A stretch of DNA of 64,000 nt from Ceratopteris richardii (taxonomy: Eukaryota > Streptophyta > Polypodiopsida > Polypodiales > Pteridaceae), in assembly GCA_020310875.1 (NCBI GenBank), contig CM035435.1, positions 71,123,455 to 71,187,454 of the forward strand, in the 5' to 3' direction. Positions within the stretch are counted from its first letter, which is position 1. Each line of letters begins with the position of its first letter. Under the pieces are notes generated by a model. It was not told the origin of the DNA. It made no database searches and saw only the letters and a program-made list of their open reading frames with translations. A program made the position numbers and the translations under genes. Shown here piece after piece: positions 9,801-17,550 of this stretch.

Positions 9801-10279
9801 TCATGAGATTGAGCACACTCATGTTCCCCGTAAATTGATGGGATGTCTTGTGGAAATTGGTCGTGTGCATCGTCCACCAGTTCAAAAGGAGGGGCGACCT
9901 CACTTTCATTATCCCATTTGTCTTCTTGAATCTCTCGTAGGAAGTCTGGTGCAAACCGATTCATAGAAGAAGAAGTGTCTGGCTCCGTAGAATTAGGTAC
10001 ATATGCTACCTGGGAAGGAGGGCTTATCCTATCGTTGGCTCTTTCCTCGTTGTCATAGATAGCTGAAGCACAAGCTTCTTGGGGAGGATTACTTATGCTA
10101 TTACTTTTCCGCACAGGCTCATACGCTCTCTGGGAAGGAATGTGGGTTACCTGTGGAGGTACATAAGCTTTCGAGGGAGGCACCTGTGACCTTTGGGGAG
10201 GAAGATAGGCTCCTTGAGGAGGCACATGAGCTTCCTGAAGGTAGTCTTCAACTTGATAGTGGCCTATCGTCGCCCTGAC
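3881..10279 (-). CDS. pol: Element A: Ty3/gypsy (Athila/Tat-like) polyprotein PR-RT-RH-zinc module x2-IN-second PR
   Basis: One uninterrupted frame opens after a stop at 10280-10282. No ATG lies near the 5' end: the GTG at 10225 is a conventional marker (2,114 codons from there) and the first ATG is near residue 88. Residues below are numbered from 10225. A Pro-rich N-terminus (PPQ-type repeats, 1-80) is followed by a retropepsin (DSG 269-271, ILGRPF 341-346), a charged linker, reverse transcriptase (690-880, YVDD 841-844), RNase H (985-1100), a first H2C2 zinc module (H1193, H1200, C1228, C1231), a second (H1319, H1326, C1357, C1360), an integrase core (D1389, D1451, E1487, spacing DDX35E), a C-terminal domain ending GCRVKL, a second retropepsin-like domain (DSG 1764-1766, LVLGQDW 1832-1838), and a basic tail with WVPK-type motifs. 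All RT and IN catalytic residues are present. There is no gag or CCHC knuckle in frame. Confidence 0.9.
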   Translation of the reverse strand, partial: VRATIGHYQVEDYLQEAHVPPQGAYLPPQRSQVPPSKAYVPPQVTHIPSQRAYEPVRKSNSISNPPQEACASAIYDNEERANDRISPPSQVAYVPNSTEPDTSSSMNRFAPDFLREIQEDKWDNESEVAPPFELVDDAHDQFPQDIPSIYGEHECAQSHERLDFESNSIQELPHFTGPWEAKSTCMRAPTVMVRNDDSVTPRNTEVVANTKVQRNLTLEELPEDKPNARKYVASQVTETAKPRSRVGSHRTVPEIPLDKIGDMCEGEEGNTYLPITYQDYTTKAILDSGAGVAIATTSLWKRWGKPALRPTRMKLQMADGHIERPLGLLEGITLTTCGVEFEHTFAICDFSKNHAYEMILGRPFMRQLQVVQDWGTNSLYLQHLGVTTKVNLKDYSHRDVPPIQWNPIHRAKDDTESVHSIESGSSWMHEDTHLWMCKVAVEEEKREKAREVGAKETHRSIQDPAYAPVVFPDEEFEPHGWAEILATMDVAINEEQWTPHCDEDGYDISVFSIEPIMGEAVLEECEPSPDAFEDASDSDLESIIMDPPFASDEEYFHEVEFQPQRHGEVTTNVRLTTHVTPKEEGKKRKKREASPEEEESLFEVPENFKKYEIDDRRVMIRMPKREAQSGEAYDNKETTKKIVVALEEGEERCTYIGHDLTEEEEYELIALLREYRDVFAWSYKDLKGVDPDICSHTIPMTSDAKPSKQKPYTYNDNYAAKIKEEIDRLVEAGFIYEIEHTEWVSPIVVVPKKNGKLRVCINLKKVNAATIRDNYPLPITEHLLERVAGKEVYSFLDGFSGYNQVAIAPEDQHKTAFATEWGIFAFRVMPFGLTNAPATFQRLMCHVFKEFLRKSLEVYVDDLCAHSNVRQTHIPELKRIFDKCREYQVCLNPEKCVFMVRQGKILGHIVSKNGISTDEEKVRAIAELPRPKNVKEVQAFMEHCGYYRRFIHMYAVIAKPMYGLLTNFEWTDECENSFQELKRRLCSAPILTTPDWSKPFHVHVDASNYAIGCVLAQPTGEGNMDLPIAYASRQLNAAERNYTTTEREGLGMVYAVKKFRHYLLANKFKFFTDHQALLYLVNKPCNTGRLVRWFLLLMEYDFEVVVRKGRTHLRADHLSRLTSGEAPQGVSDDLPDAYLFNLEVIPQWAKPIVPVLTYGPNHPVVNTRNREIVKAQKYHIMAGSMYKHTDQGILACCVEEDEYSKWLQLAHVGALEQHHSKQRTLQTLKRLGVHWPTMEADVQKLCKECPICCTKPPVEHATLYQVSIVPDWSDPLVSFLRTNTFPPDMTLARKRSLEQEAQDYSLIGNNLYKRGKDGYLRLCVHESEYLKILETAHQGVAGGHFGPDRVIKAILFAGFWWPTLHMDAHTYVKRCDVCQRTQYPIRKDEMPLKPMMGGRAFSKWGIDFVGPINPPAKGSHAEYIIVATDYLTKWVEVKATTKNDAQITAKFLFENVFTRYGLPIELVSDRGTHFLNEVIENLLQEFLVIHKKSAPYHPQANGQAESTNKILCNVLTKLVNTKRSDWDKQLHHAVWAYRVAYKTVLQATPFQMVFGQNAVLPLDFLIPTLKVAQEHEWTGHELSSRIFDLERLGETRLRAAAGIYAAKKRQKAYFDAHVKDKGLKAGDLVLVYTLKQHARKLEKRGYGPMIINRISTSGAVQLATLEGDVLPNYISGCRVKLYQEPLTEEMLSRLNTAKKRKEEEKRVREEAQAEALERIRRMKLRRQGRDQPGANDYADQGFPMAMCEVAGTSSHRIIDRRPFVTLDIGQGKSARTVRALIDSGAATSAVKLSYCQELQLTVNPVEAYLIGLGGVETPCMGEAELPLYIHDVAMTVKVLVCQDEDLTEPLVLGQDWIYDQAINLNLRSGLLQVWVNHSRVTVELDNGALKELGKAQTPGPSRGTHEDDHAVLVQNPVLQRNDICKKGIRDATELPSFPKARRRQQPKADHKQKKPSTTYVRDQKYLRSRMSQKINQVWVRKGERPGAPPSTTRAKALISNQQHDTNKESFRNSSAKVKSIWVPKKSMKASPQSRQIWVPKACLRAQVVKPRPQPMQHNPSTSTTRIPSCSTLRNTQRPMSMHVITYKWVPKRPHSQTATPTQLSGVSTKPKAKPIHCIWQSKICNKPPDPDL

Positions 10280-10284
10280 TTACT
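10278..10284 (-). promoter_or_regulatory. Candidate 5' splice donor at the start of the pol frame of element A
   Basis: The minus strand reads GGA|GTAAGT, a near-consensus donor, exactly where the pol frame opens (the TAA stop at 10282-10280 overlaps it). It could be the donor for a spliced message encoding the downstream ORF. Motif and position only. Confidence 0.35.
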
Positions 10285-10890
10285 CCTACTTCTAATCGTT
10301 CTTAGCCTAAGCTAGGAATTGACGAAGAGGAGTTGAGAATATTCCGACCTTTCTTGCCGAACCTTGCTCTTTAGTGCTCGAGAAGTTGATTCTCAAGCGC
10401 GCGCAACACCCTTGCTTGGATGCTCTCAATTGTTTCTCAATAGGCCTGCATAAATCCCAAGATTAGCTCCAAGTAGATCTTTCAATTGACAGACAATTTA
10501 TTTCAGACACTTTTTTAATGACCCTTGTTCCCCCTTTTGCATTGTTAGAAATTTACTCTAGAGCTCCCTTGGTGTTCCTACCCCTCAGTGTGTCAACCTC
10601 CAAATATCCTATCTGAAAATCAACGCGTTATTCTTATAAAAAACAGTTGAGGGCGTGTAGTATATGTCACGAGCTTTCCGACAAGCCCTAGAGCTCAGAA
10701 AATGGATTTCGTATGAAAAAGTTATGACCGTTCAGGGTTTAGGGGGTTAACTAGACAAACAGAACCTTTCGGGGGTTTTAATGCATTTTCTAAGGCCTTC
10801 GTAAGTAGATGAGTACATGAAAGTGCAATTATGCCCAAAATTTAGCCTAAATTTCCAAAAATTCACTCCTTAATTTTTTGCCGAAAATGC
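10285..10890. other. Element A 5' leader between pol and minisatellite, no gene seen
   Basis: About 600 bp with no ORF longer than 60 codons on the minus strand. A gag gene would be expected here or fused to pol in a gypsy element, and none is recognisable. Confidence 0.6.
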
Positions 10891-11388
10891 CTGTCTATCG
10901 CGATAGACACAATCTATCGTGGGGGGCTGTCTGTCGCGATAGACGGTGTCTGTCGCGATAGACGGTGTCTATCGCGGATTTCTGTCTGTCGCGATAGACG
11001 GTGTCTGTCGCGATAGACGGTATCTGTCGTGGATTTCTGTCTGTCGCGATAGACGGTGTCTGTCGCGATAGACAGTGTCTATCGTGGATTTCTGTCTGTC
11101 GCGATAGACGGTGTCTGTCGCGATAGACGGTGTCTGTCGCGATAGACGGTGTCTGTCGCGGATTTCTATCTGTCGCGATAGACGGTGTCTGTCGCGGATT
11201 TCTGTCTGTCGCGATAGACGGTGTCTGTCGCGATAGACGGTGTCTGTCGCGGATTTCTGTCTGTCGCGATAGACGGTGTCTGTCGCGATAGACGCTATCT
11301 ATCGTGGATTTCTGTCTGTCGCGATAGACGGTGTCTGTCGCGATAGACGGTGTCTGTCGCGATAGACGGTGTCTGTCGCGATAGACAG
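10891..11388. repeat. Minisatellite with near-palindromic core in the leader of element A
   Basis: The core TCGCGATAGAC occurs 19 times. Repeats are mostly 17 bp (GTGTCTGTCGCGATAGACG), set in larger blocks separated by a GCGGATTTCT-type spacer. The core is close to self-complementary (the first copy contains the perfect palindrome GTCTATCGCGATAGAC). One isolated further copy lies at 11487-11506. Tandem repeats inside Tat/Ogre/Athila-type elements are known and can seed satellite DNA. Confidence 0.95.
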
Positions 11389-11857
11389 AAAAAACGCAAA
11401 TTTTTGAAAAACTTCTAGTGATCTAGAATGCCCTCAAGGTGTAGGTTACAGTGCTACTCATGCATTCACAAAATGTTAAGATTTTCTGTCTGTCGCGATA
11501 GACAGAGATCGTCGTCTCGGCAACTGTGCAGAGCCTGTCGTACCTGCGCACACTGCTGGGGATGATGGTACAGCAAAAAACCTGCAAAATAGCTCAAGAA
11601 ACATGCAAAAAACAGCGCATGCAAATTCGCTCTCTCGCTCTCTCTCACAAGTGAAATGAGGGAAATGAGATGGAGGTGGGGATATAGTCAAAAAACTGAA
11701 ATTTTCGCGATGATGGAGATGGACATGGGAGATGGTGATGATGATGATGAAGAAGGTGAAGAAAGTAAAAGAAAACCGATGAGAGTGAAGAAAATACCTA
11801 TGACTCCAACACGTCAACTCTACGTCTTACCATCACACGCTCGTCCTCAAAGCTCGA
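11389..11857. other. Element A leader next to the primer binding site, no gene seen
   Basis: This is non-coding leader between the minisatellite and the primer binding site. It includes one extra core repeat (11487-11506) and short purine-rich stretches with GATGAT runs near 11730-11750. Short frames here do not resemble known proteins. Confidence 0.6.
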
Positions 11858-11875
11858 TCCCCGGCAACGGTGCCA
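11858..11875 (-). other. Primer binding site of element A (tRNA-Asp type)
   Basis: The minus strand reads TGGCACCGTTGCCGGGGA, which differs at one base from the TGGCGCCGTTGCCGGGGA site that Athila-type plant gypsy elements use to bind the 3' end of tRNA-Asp. It lies 5 bases from the end of the LTR (11881), as expected for minus-strand priming. It fixes the orientation and lineage of element A. Confidence 0.85.
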
Positions 11876-11880
11876 AATTT

Positions 11881-12430
11881 TGGTGTAGCTCAATGATGAG
11901 TAGCACCTCCTTTAATGTCAATCCGGGAAGACGTGAGGATGGTATGAAGACCTCGAGCAAGTGGCGGCACAAGTGCGTGAGTGAGAAGCACACAAGCATG
12001 CACACACATACACACACACGCGCACACAAGGCAAGACAAAGAGTGAGAATCAATGGAGCGTTTAGATTACTTTCAAAATGCCCTTACAAGTTCGTTTCAA
12101 TTACAATCTACCCTCCAAAAATGAGCTCTCTAGCTCTTTTTATAGTTTTTGACTAGCTTTTGGCCCTGTCCAGACCTAGTGTCCGGCCTAGTTAAAAATT
12201 AGGTTCCAGGGCTTATTTGAGGGCTCAAACGAAGTCTAAAAATTATGAAATTTGGTACGATGGTACTTCTAATACTCCTCAAGCTCGAGGACTCCTCGGC
12301 TTGCACAAAATGGAGTCTAATCTACCAAAAACGGGATTTACAATGTTTGTGTAGTGATTAAAATCACTTGGGTTGTACATAATCTATGGGAAAAAATGAT
12401 CTGGCCTTGTTGCCGTATTGTGCATGACTC
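11881..12430 (-). repeat. 5' LTR of element A (outer boundary uncertain)
   Basis: The inner end is clear: minus-strand ...GAGCTACACCA followed by five bases and the primer binding site. A TATA box (CTATAAAAAG on the minus strand, 12145-12136) fits an LTR promoter driving leftward transcription. A (CA)n stretch lies at 12000-12025. The outer end is not defined: a candidate TGCACAATACGG starts near 12424, just before the copia fragment. The partner 3' LTR would lie left of position 1, so the boundary cannot be checked by comparison here. Confidence 0.6.
12136..12145 (-). promoter_or_regulatory. TATA box in the LTR of element A
   Basis: CTATAAAAAG on the minus strand, about 255 bp upstream of the LTR/primer-site junction, a usual distance for an LTR promoter. 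Confidence 0.5.
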
Positions 12431-12439
12431 CTTTATTGC

Positions 12440-13102
12440 TTTGTATGCCAACAGCTACTATGCAATCAAAATATGAGGCTATTATGAAGAATGGTACCTT
12501 GTCTTTATGTGATCTGCCTCTAGGAAAAAAGTCCATTGCTGCTAAATGGGTATATAAGCTGAAATGTAAGCCTCATGGAACAATTGAGAGGCATAAGATT
12601 AGACTTTTAGCAAAAGGTTATGCTCAAAAGAGAGGCATTGATTTTGGTGAGACCTTTGCACCCACTCACCAAATGCCCACTGTTCATAGCATCTATGCAC
12701 TTGCAGCTCATCATGGTTGGGATGCATATAAGCTGGACATTAAAAGTGCATTTCTAAATGGAAATTTACATGAACAAGTGTATGTATTTCAGCCCAATGG
12801 TTTTGTGTAGGAAGGGCATGAAAACAAAGTGGGCGAGTTGAAAAAGGCACCATATGGTTTGAAGCAAGCACCACATAGGATTGGTATGAAAGATACATGC
12901 CTACTTGATTCAAAATGGTTTTGAGAACAATCTAATTGAAAGAACATTATATTTTATGCATGAAGATGATGTACTTTTGATATTTCTTGTGTATGTTGAT
13001 GACATGATGCTCACTGGTCCTAAGGAGAAGCACATTGATAAATTTAAGACTGATTTTAATGCCTCTTTTAGGATGTCATGTTTGGGGTATTTGCATCATT
13101 AC
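12440..13102 (+). pseudogene. Copia (D-family) reverse transcriptase fragment
   Basis: Frames at 12418-12810 and 12905-13126 read as Ty1/copia RT: SKYEAIMKNG, KWVYKLK, AKGYAQKRGIDFGETFAP, KLDIKSAFLNG, then the catalytic VYVDDMMLTGP near 12990. They are closely similar to the RT of element D (EYDAIMKNGTWSLCDLPPGKK at 34470-34520), so this belongs to the same family in the opposite orientation. An in-frame stop follows QPNGFV (12808-12810) and a frameshift lies before 12905. The fragment ends abruptly at LHHYY where the LTR of element F starts, so it is interrupted by F. Neither LTR is attached. Confidence 0.85.
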
Positions 13103-14133
13103 TATTGGTGCAAGAAGCAAGCCTAAAAGCTTTGGTTAAGCTTTATGATTACTCTCATCATCTACTTCATAGAGATGTAGTCATATGAACCTATCTTTGT
13201 AACTTTCCTAAGCTAAAACATATGGACTTATCTTGGTCAAATGTAAAAGCTAAAAGTAGGAGGAGTCTCATAAATGAAGGGAGCCAAAATTCAGAACTTT
13301 ATGTGTATTCAAATTCAAATCACTCAGTCTTAGGATCACTTTTAGGTGGTTGACTCATCAAGATTCAAACTCAAAAATATGTATAAATAGATCACTTTCT
13401 AGTCACAAAGAAAGAGCTCATGTGATATTTTTGAGATGAGGTCTTAAGCATATGCTATGCTCACCTAAAATGAGACTAATACTCCACAAATTCCTTCTAA
13501 ATACACATTGTGATTCATATATCATGATATTCATTCTTTATATACTACTATAGTATATTGAGGTACCCAATCAACTTGTGTGGTTCACTTCTCTATGTGT
13601 GAGTATCCAATTTCCAAACTTTCACTTGGATCACTTAGGCAGGACCCTTCTAAGCTTACAGTATAAGTTTCATTAAATTTTAATGACTAAATAGTGAACT
13701 ATGATGATTTGAATTTGACTATGTTTGCACTTCATCTTCTTTCTTGAAAATCAGGATTACCCCCATTGTTATACTTATTGATTTTTGTATAGTGAGGCTA
13801 AATTCATCAAATAACTTGCTTTAATTAGCCTAGCATTCTATTTGAATGTGTTGAAAAGCTCTTTGGTGAGTTCATACTAGGTTATGCGCTGTGAGCATTT
13901 TATTGTGAGCATCACTACCCGAAGTATAAAGTTTTCCAGGTCTTGTGAAGTGACAACTCATCTATTTGATGCAATCATTTAGAAATGATCTCCCAAAAGA
14001 CTTAGTGCTCATTTATGAAAAAATTGGAATCAAAGGAAGTATATTAGATATTCCAAAAGCTATCTTGGCTAGTGTTGAACATGTTTTTGCAAACACCCAC
14101 TCATCTCTATCTTTATCCCATCACCTCTTCAGA
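13103..14133 (+). repeat. 5' LTR of copia element F
   Basis: This region aligns by eye with the LTR of element C read on its coding strand: start TATTGGTGCAAG...AAGCC (C: TGTTGGTGTAAATTACAAGCC), then GGGAGCCAAAA, TTCAAATTCAAAT, a TATA box, and TTTTTGAG...GAGGTCT. The length of about 1,030 bp matches the 1,056-bp LTR of C. The first dinucleotide has decayed from TG to TA. A primer binding site follows the right end. Confidence 0.75.
13381..13390 (+). promoter_or_regulatory. TATA box in the LTR of element F
   Basis: GTATAAATAG, in the same relative place as the TATA boxes of the related LTRs of B and C. Confidence 0.5.
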
Positions 14134-14134
14134 G

Positions 14135-14146
14135 TGGTATTAGAGC
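14135..14146 (+). other. Primer binding site of element F (tRNA-iMet type)
   Basis: TGGTATTAGAGC differs at one base from TGGTATCAGAGC, the initiator-tRNA-Met site typical of plant copia elements. It lies directly after the LTR and 20 bp before the gag start. Confidence 0.8.
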
Positions 14147-14166
14147 TAGGCTAAAGTATAAGGATC

Positions 14167-16212
14167 ATGGATGATGGATTCCCCTCATCTATTGAAAAAT
14201 TACTTTGAGGCTATTACTCAGCATGGTCACTTATGATGGAGGCCTATCTACAAGGAAGGAACATATATGGTTACATATCTGGAGATGAGGTGATGCCAAT
14301 ACTCAGAAGCAAGGGCCAACCAACACAAGAGGAACTGGAAAGGTTGAATGTGTGATGCTCAAAGGATGCTTTGGCAAGGTCATATATTCTTAAACTATCT
14401 CTTATTTTTTACTCCCCCACATTAGGAATCGCAAGACATCACAAGAGACATGGAATGCTATGGAAGAATTCTTCTCATGAAGCACCAAGGCCAAGAAGAA
14501 TAAACTATTGATGGAGTTTACAACGCTCAAGAAAATGCCAAAGGAAAGTGTGATTGATTTTTTCACGAAGATGGACATTGGAGATAGATTTGGATGCATT
14601 GGGGAAGTCATTGATGAAGAAAAAATAGTAAGATGAGGCATCAATGGGATCAAAGTTGATGACAAATGTCAAGCCTTCACCATAGCTATGGACCTCTACA
14701 TGGAAATGCAAGTTCCTTACTTCAACACACGCATTGGATAATTGTTCACACTTGAAGCAAAGCATATGAAGAATGGAGACCACCAAAAATGTAATCAATC
14801 CTCTACTCTCTATACATATAAGAAAGCAAGGACAACAAAGTCAAATGTAAGAAGTCTAACCATGAAGGAAGTAGCTCTCAAGAAAATTTTGTATGTAGAG
14901 GTAGAGGCTCAAGAGGAAGAGGCAGAGGAGGTAGACAAGGCAAGTCGAGAGCTCAAGGCTTATCACCCTATGCCATATGTGGTCTAACCAATCATTTTAA
15001 AAAGAATTGTTTTAGGAATCCAAGGAACCAAAGAGGAAGAGGATACAATAGAGGAGGCTATAGAAACTCAAGAGGAAGATGAAAAAATTCTTATGAATAT
15101 AACAAAGAATCATACAACAAAAACTATGAAAGTGGATAAAAAGGATGGAGAGACTACACCAACTATGCAGATGATAAAGCTCAAGAAGATTGATTTCTTC
15201 TCATGAACATGACTATGAAAGAAGGTAAGGAAGATGAGCATGTGCTTTATAAATAATTAGGATGCTCAAATCATGTAATAGGCAATGTCACTCTACTCTC
15301 AGATTTGGAAGACCCTAAGCCTATAGGCATGAAGTCCAAATTGGAGATGAAAAAAGGGCTCAAGTTGAGAAGATAGGTAATTTGAAGACTCGAAATGGTA
15401 ATATGAACTTATTGAGCACAGTATTCTATGTGCGTACTATTACCAAGAACCCCATCAATGTAGGTCAAATTGTTGAGAAGGGTTCGTAGGTTAGATTTAC
15501 TAAGAATGAAGCATTTGTTGAAGACTGATATCACGGATTCAAGAAGATAGAAAGAGGAGATAAGATAGGTAGATTTTTCACCTTTCAACTCCAAGAAACC
15601 AAGAATATTGCATTCTTTAATTATGGCACCCAAACTCTATCAAAGTTAGAGATTTGGAACAAGAGGTTAGCTCACATAGGAGAAAGAGAAAGATCTCTCA
15701 AACAAATGGGTAGGTATCAGAGTGTACTTGAGCTACCAAATATATCAAACCAACATATGATATATAAATGTAGTGTTTATCAATTTGGTAAGTCACATAG
15801 GCAACCCTTCACAAAGAAAGGATAGATACATGGAAACCTATTGGAGTGGACCAAAGAAATGTTTGGGGACCAAGCAAGGAGCCTTCAATCTCTGGATCAA
15901 GGTACTATGTAGTAGGTGGACTATCTTATATTTTATGAAGCATAAAGATGAATTGTTTTCATTCTTCAAAAATTATTTATCTTTTGTGGAGAACCAAAAA
16001 GGTAAAACCCTAAAATGACTAAGTTCAAATGGAGGGGGAGAATATTTCTCCCATGACTTTGATTCCTATCTACATGAGATAGGGATCAAAAGGGAAATCA
16101 CCATCAAATACACTCTTGACCAAAATGGAGTGGTAGAGAGAAGGAACATAACAATTGTGGAGGCTGCAAGGTCGATGCTAAATGAGTAGAAACTCCCCAA
16201 CCACTTATGGGC
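14167..16212 (+). pseudogene. Copia element F: decayed gag, protease, integrase
   Basis: Starting at the ATG at 14167 the decayed frames parallel element C: DDGFPSSIEKLL, EAYLQGRNIYGYISGDE (gag), a Gly/Arg-rich stretch near 14890-15090, GNVTLLSDLEDPK near the protease, a remnant of the pre-integrase domain near 15650-15800, then integrase with SRWTILYFMKHKDELFSFF (15910-15970) and DQNGVVERRN (16120-16145). Frames break every 100-250 bp through indels and stops (for example TGA in the gag at 14202). The protease DSG site is not preserved. RT and RNase H are absent: at about 16213 copia sequence switches to gypsy. The element is dead and looks old compared with C. Confidence 0.8.
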
Positions 16213-17550
16213 TACTACAAAAATTTTATTTGACAAAATTTTGACAAGATTTGGCCTCCCATTGAGATAATTGACAATAGAGGTACTCATTTTGTCAACA
16301 AAGTCATAGAGACATTATTAAGGGAATTTTTGGTTGTTCACATAAAGTTAGCTCCATATCATCTACACTCAAATGGAAAAGCTAAGAATTCAAACAAAGT
16401 CCTATTCACAATATTGATGAAATTGGATAATTCAAGATGCTCAATACAGGTACCACACAATCTTTCGTATTGACTTCCTCATTGTGAATCTCAAACTAGC
16501 AAGAAACTATGAATGGAACGTTCATGAGTTATCTACTTTGGTGGATAAACTCAATTCACATCAAGTGTCATGCCTCAGGACTTTTGTAGGCATCCTTATC
16601 ATATAATATGCCAAAAGGCTTGCTTCTTTTGCCCACATAAAGGATATGAAATTACATGAAGGTGATCTTGTACTTGTTTATGATTAAAAATTAAATGCTA
16701 AGAAGCTACAAAAACGAGGTCCATGAGCTATAGAAATGAGGTCATGGACCTTCCATGGTACACTATATCTGAGTTAGTGGTGCCATCCAATTAGCCACTT
16801 GAAGGAGATGTCTTTCCTAATTATATATGTGGTTGTAGAGTTAAAATATAAGGAAAGCTCATTGTAAACATCTTACCATGATTACAAATGGCTATTGATA
16901 GACAAAGAGAGGAAGAACACATAGGACGTGAGGATTTACAAGAAGCCTTCAAGGGAATATGTAAGAAGGGCTACTACTAAAGAACGTTGATCAAAACATG
17001 CACTCTAATGTGCAATAATAAATCCCCATGGAGCCATTCATACAACCACAAGCCTTTGCCATGGCTATATATCAAGTATATTCAAATGCAAAGCCAATCA
17101 AGGATAGAAGACCTCATATAACTATTGAGTTAAGGCACTATCCTATGCATATGTTCAAATTTCTTATTGATATGGGTGACACAACTAATGTGATCATATT
17201 CTATTGTACAAAATTTGAAGGCTATAATGAAACCTATAAAATGTGCTTAGGGGGTATTCAAAATCCATGCATTATCCATAAGACTTTTATTCTACGAGGA
17301 TGTAGATAATTGAACATTGGTGATTGGAGAATATCGGAGTTCTAGACCTAGCCAAGGGGAAAATGATACTCATGTGGGAAGGAAAAGGTTTCCTCCTACC
17401 TCTTTGCACTTCTTCCTCACTTAATGGATTGATCCCAAAAGAGAATCCAAAAATCCTTGAGCCTAATTCAGACGCTTGTCACATACACAAAGCCACCTAT
17501 TATCAACCCGGGTTTAGAGATAAGGGGAACCTCAAGAGGAAGACAGAATG
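16213..17550 (+). pseudogene. Gypsy remnant related to element A: integrase C-half and second protease-like domain
   Basis: From 16213 the sequence reads KILFDKILTRFGLP, then (after a 1-bp loss) DNRGTHFVNKVIETLL, APYHLHSNGKAKNSNK, DFLIVNLKLARNYEW, LHEGDLVLVYD, QLATLEGDVFPNYICGCRVK. This follows the integrase of element A region by region. The frame at 17028-17309 continues with AMAIYQVYSNAKPIKDRRPHI and LIDMGDTTNVIIF...LGGIQNPC, matching the post-integrase protease-like domain of A (LIDSGAATSAV...LGGVETPC) with DSG decayed to DMG. It shows that the integrase to second-protease order exists in at least two elements. Many stops and indels; non-functional. Confidence 0.8.

Noticed and set aside
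10225-10225. GTG at 10225 as the start codon of the element A pol
   Set aside because: GTG is not a usual plant start. The frame is open further up to 10279 and no ATG lies there; how pol is initiated is unknown.
10891-11388. CRISPR-like array
   Set aside because: Repeats are directly adjacent or separated by the same short spacer, with no unique spacers and no cas genes, in a plant retroelement leader.
11656-12156. A 166-codon plus-strand frame near the LTR of element A
   Set aside because: It spans the leader, primer site and LTR of A, opposite to its coding strand; no protein similarity and simple-repeat content.
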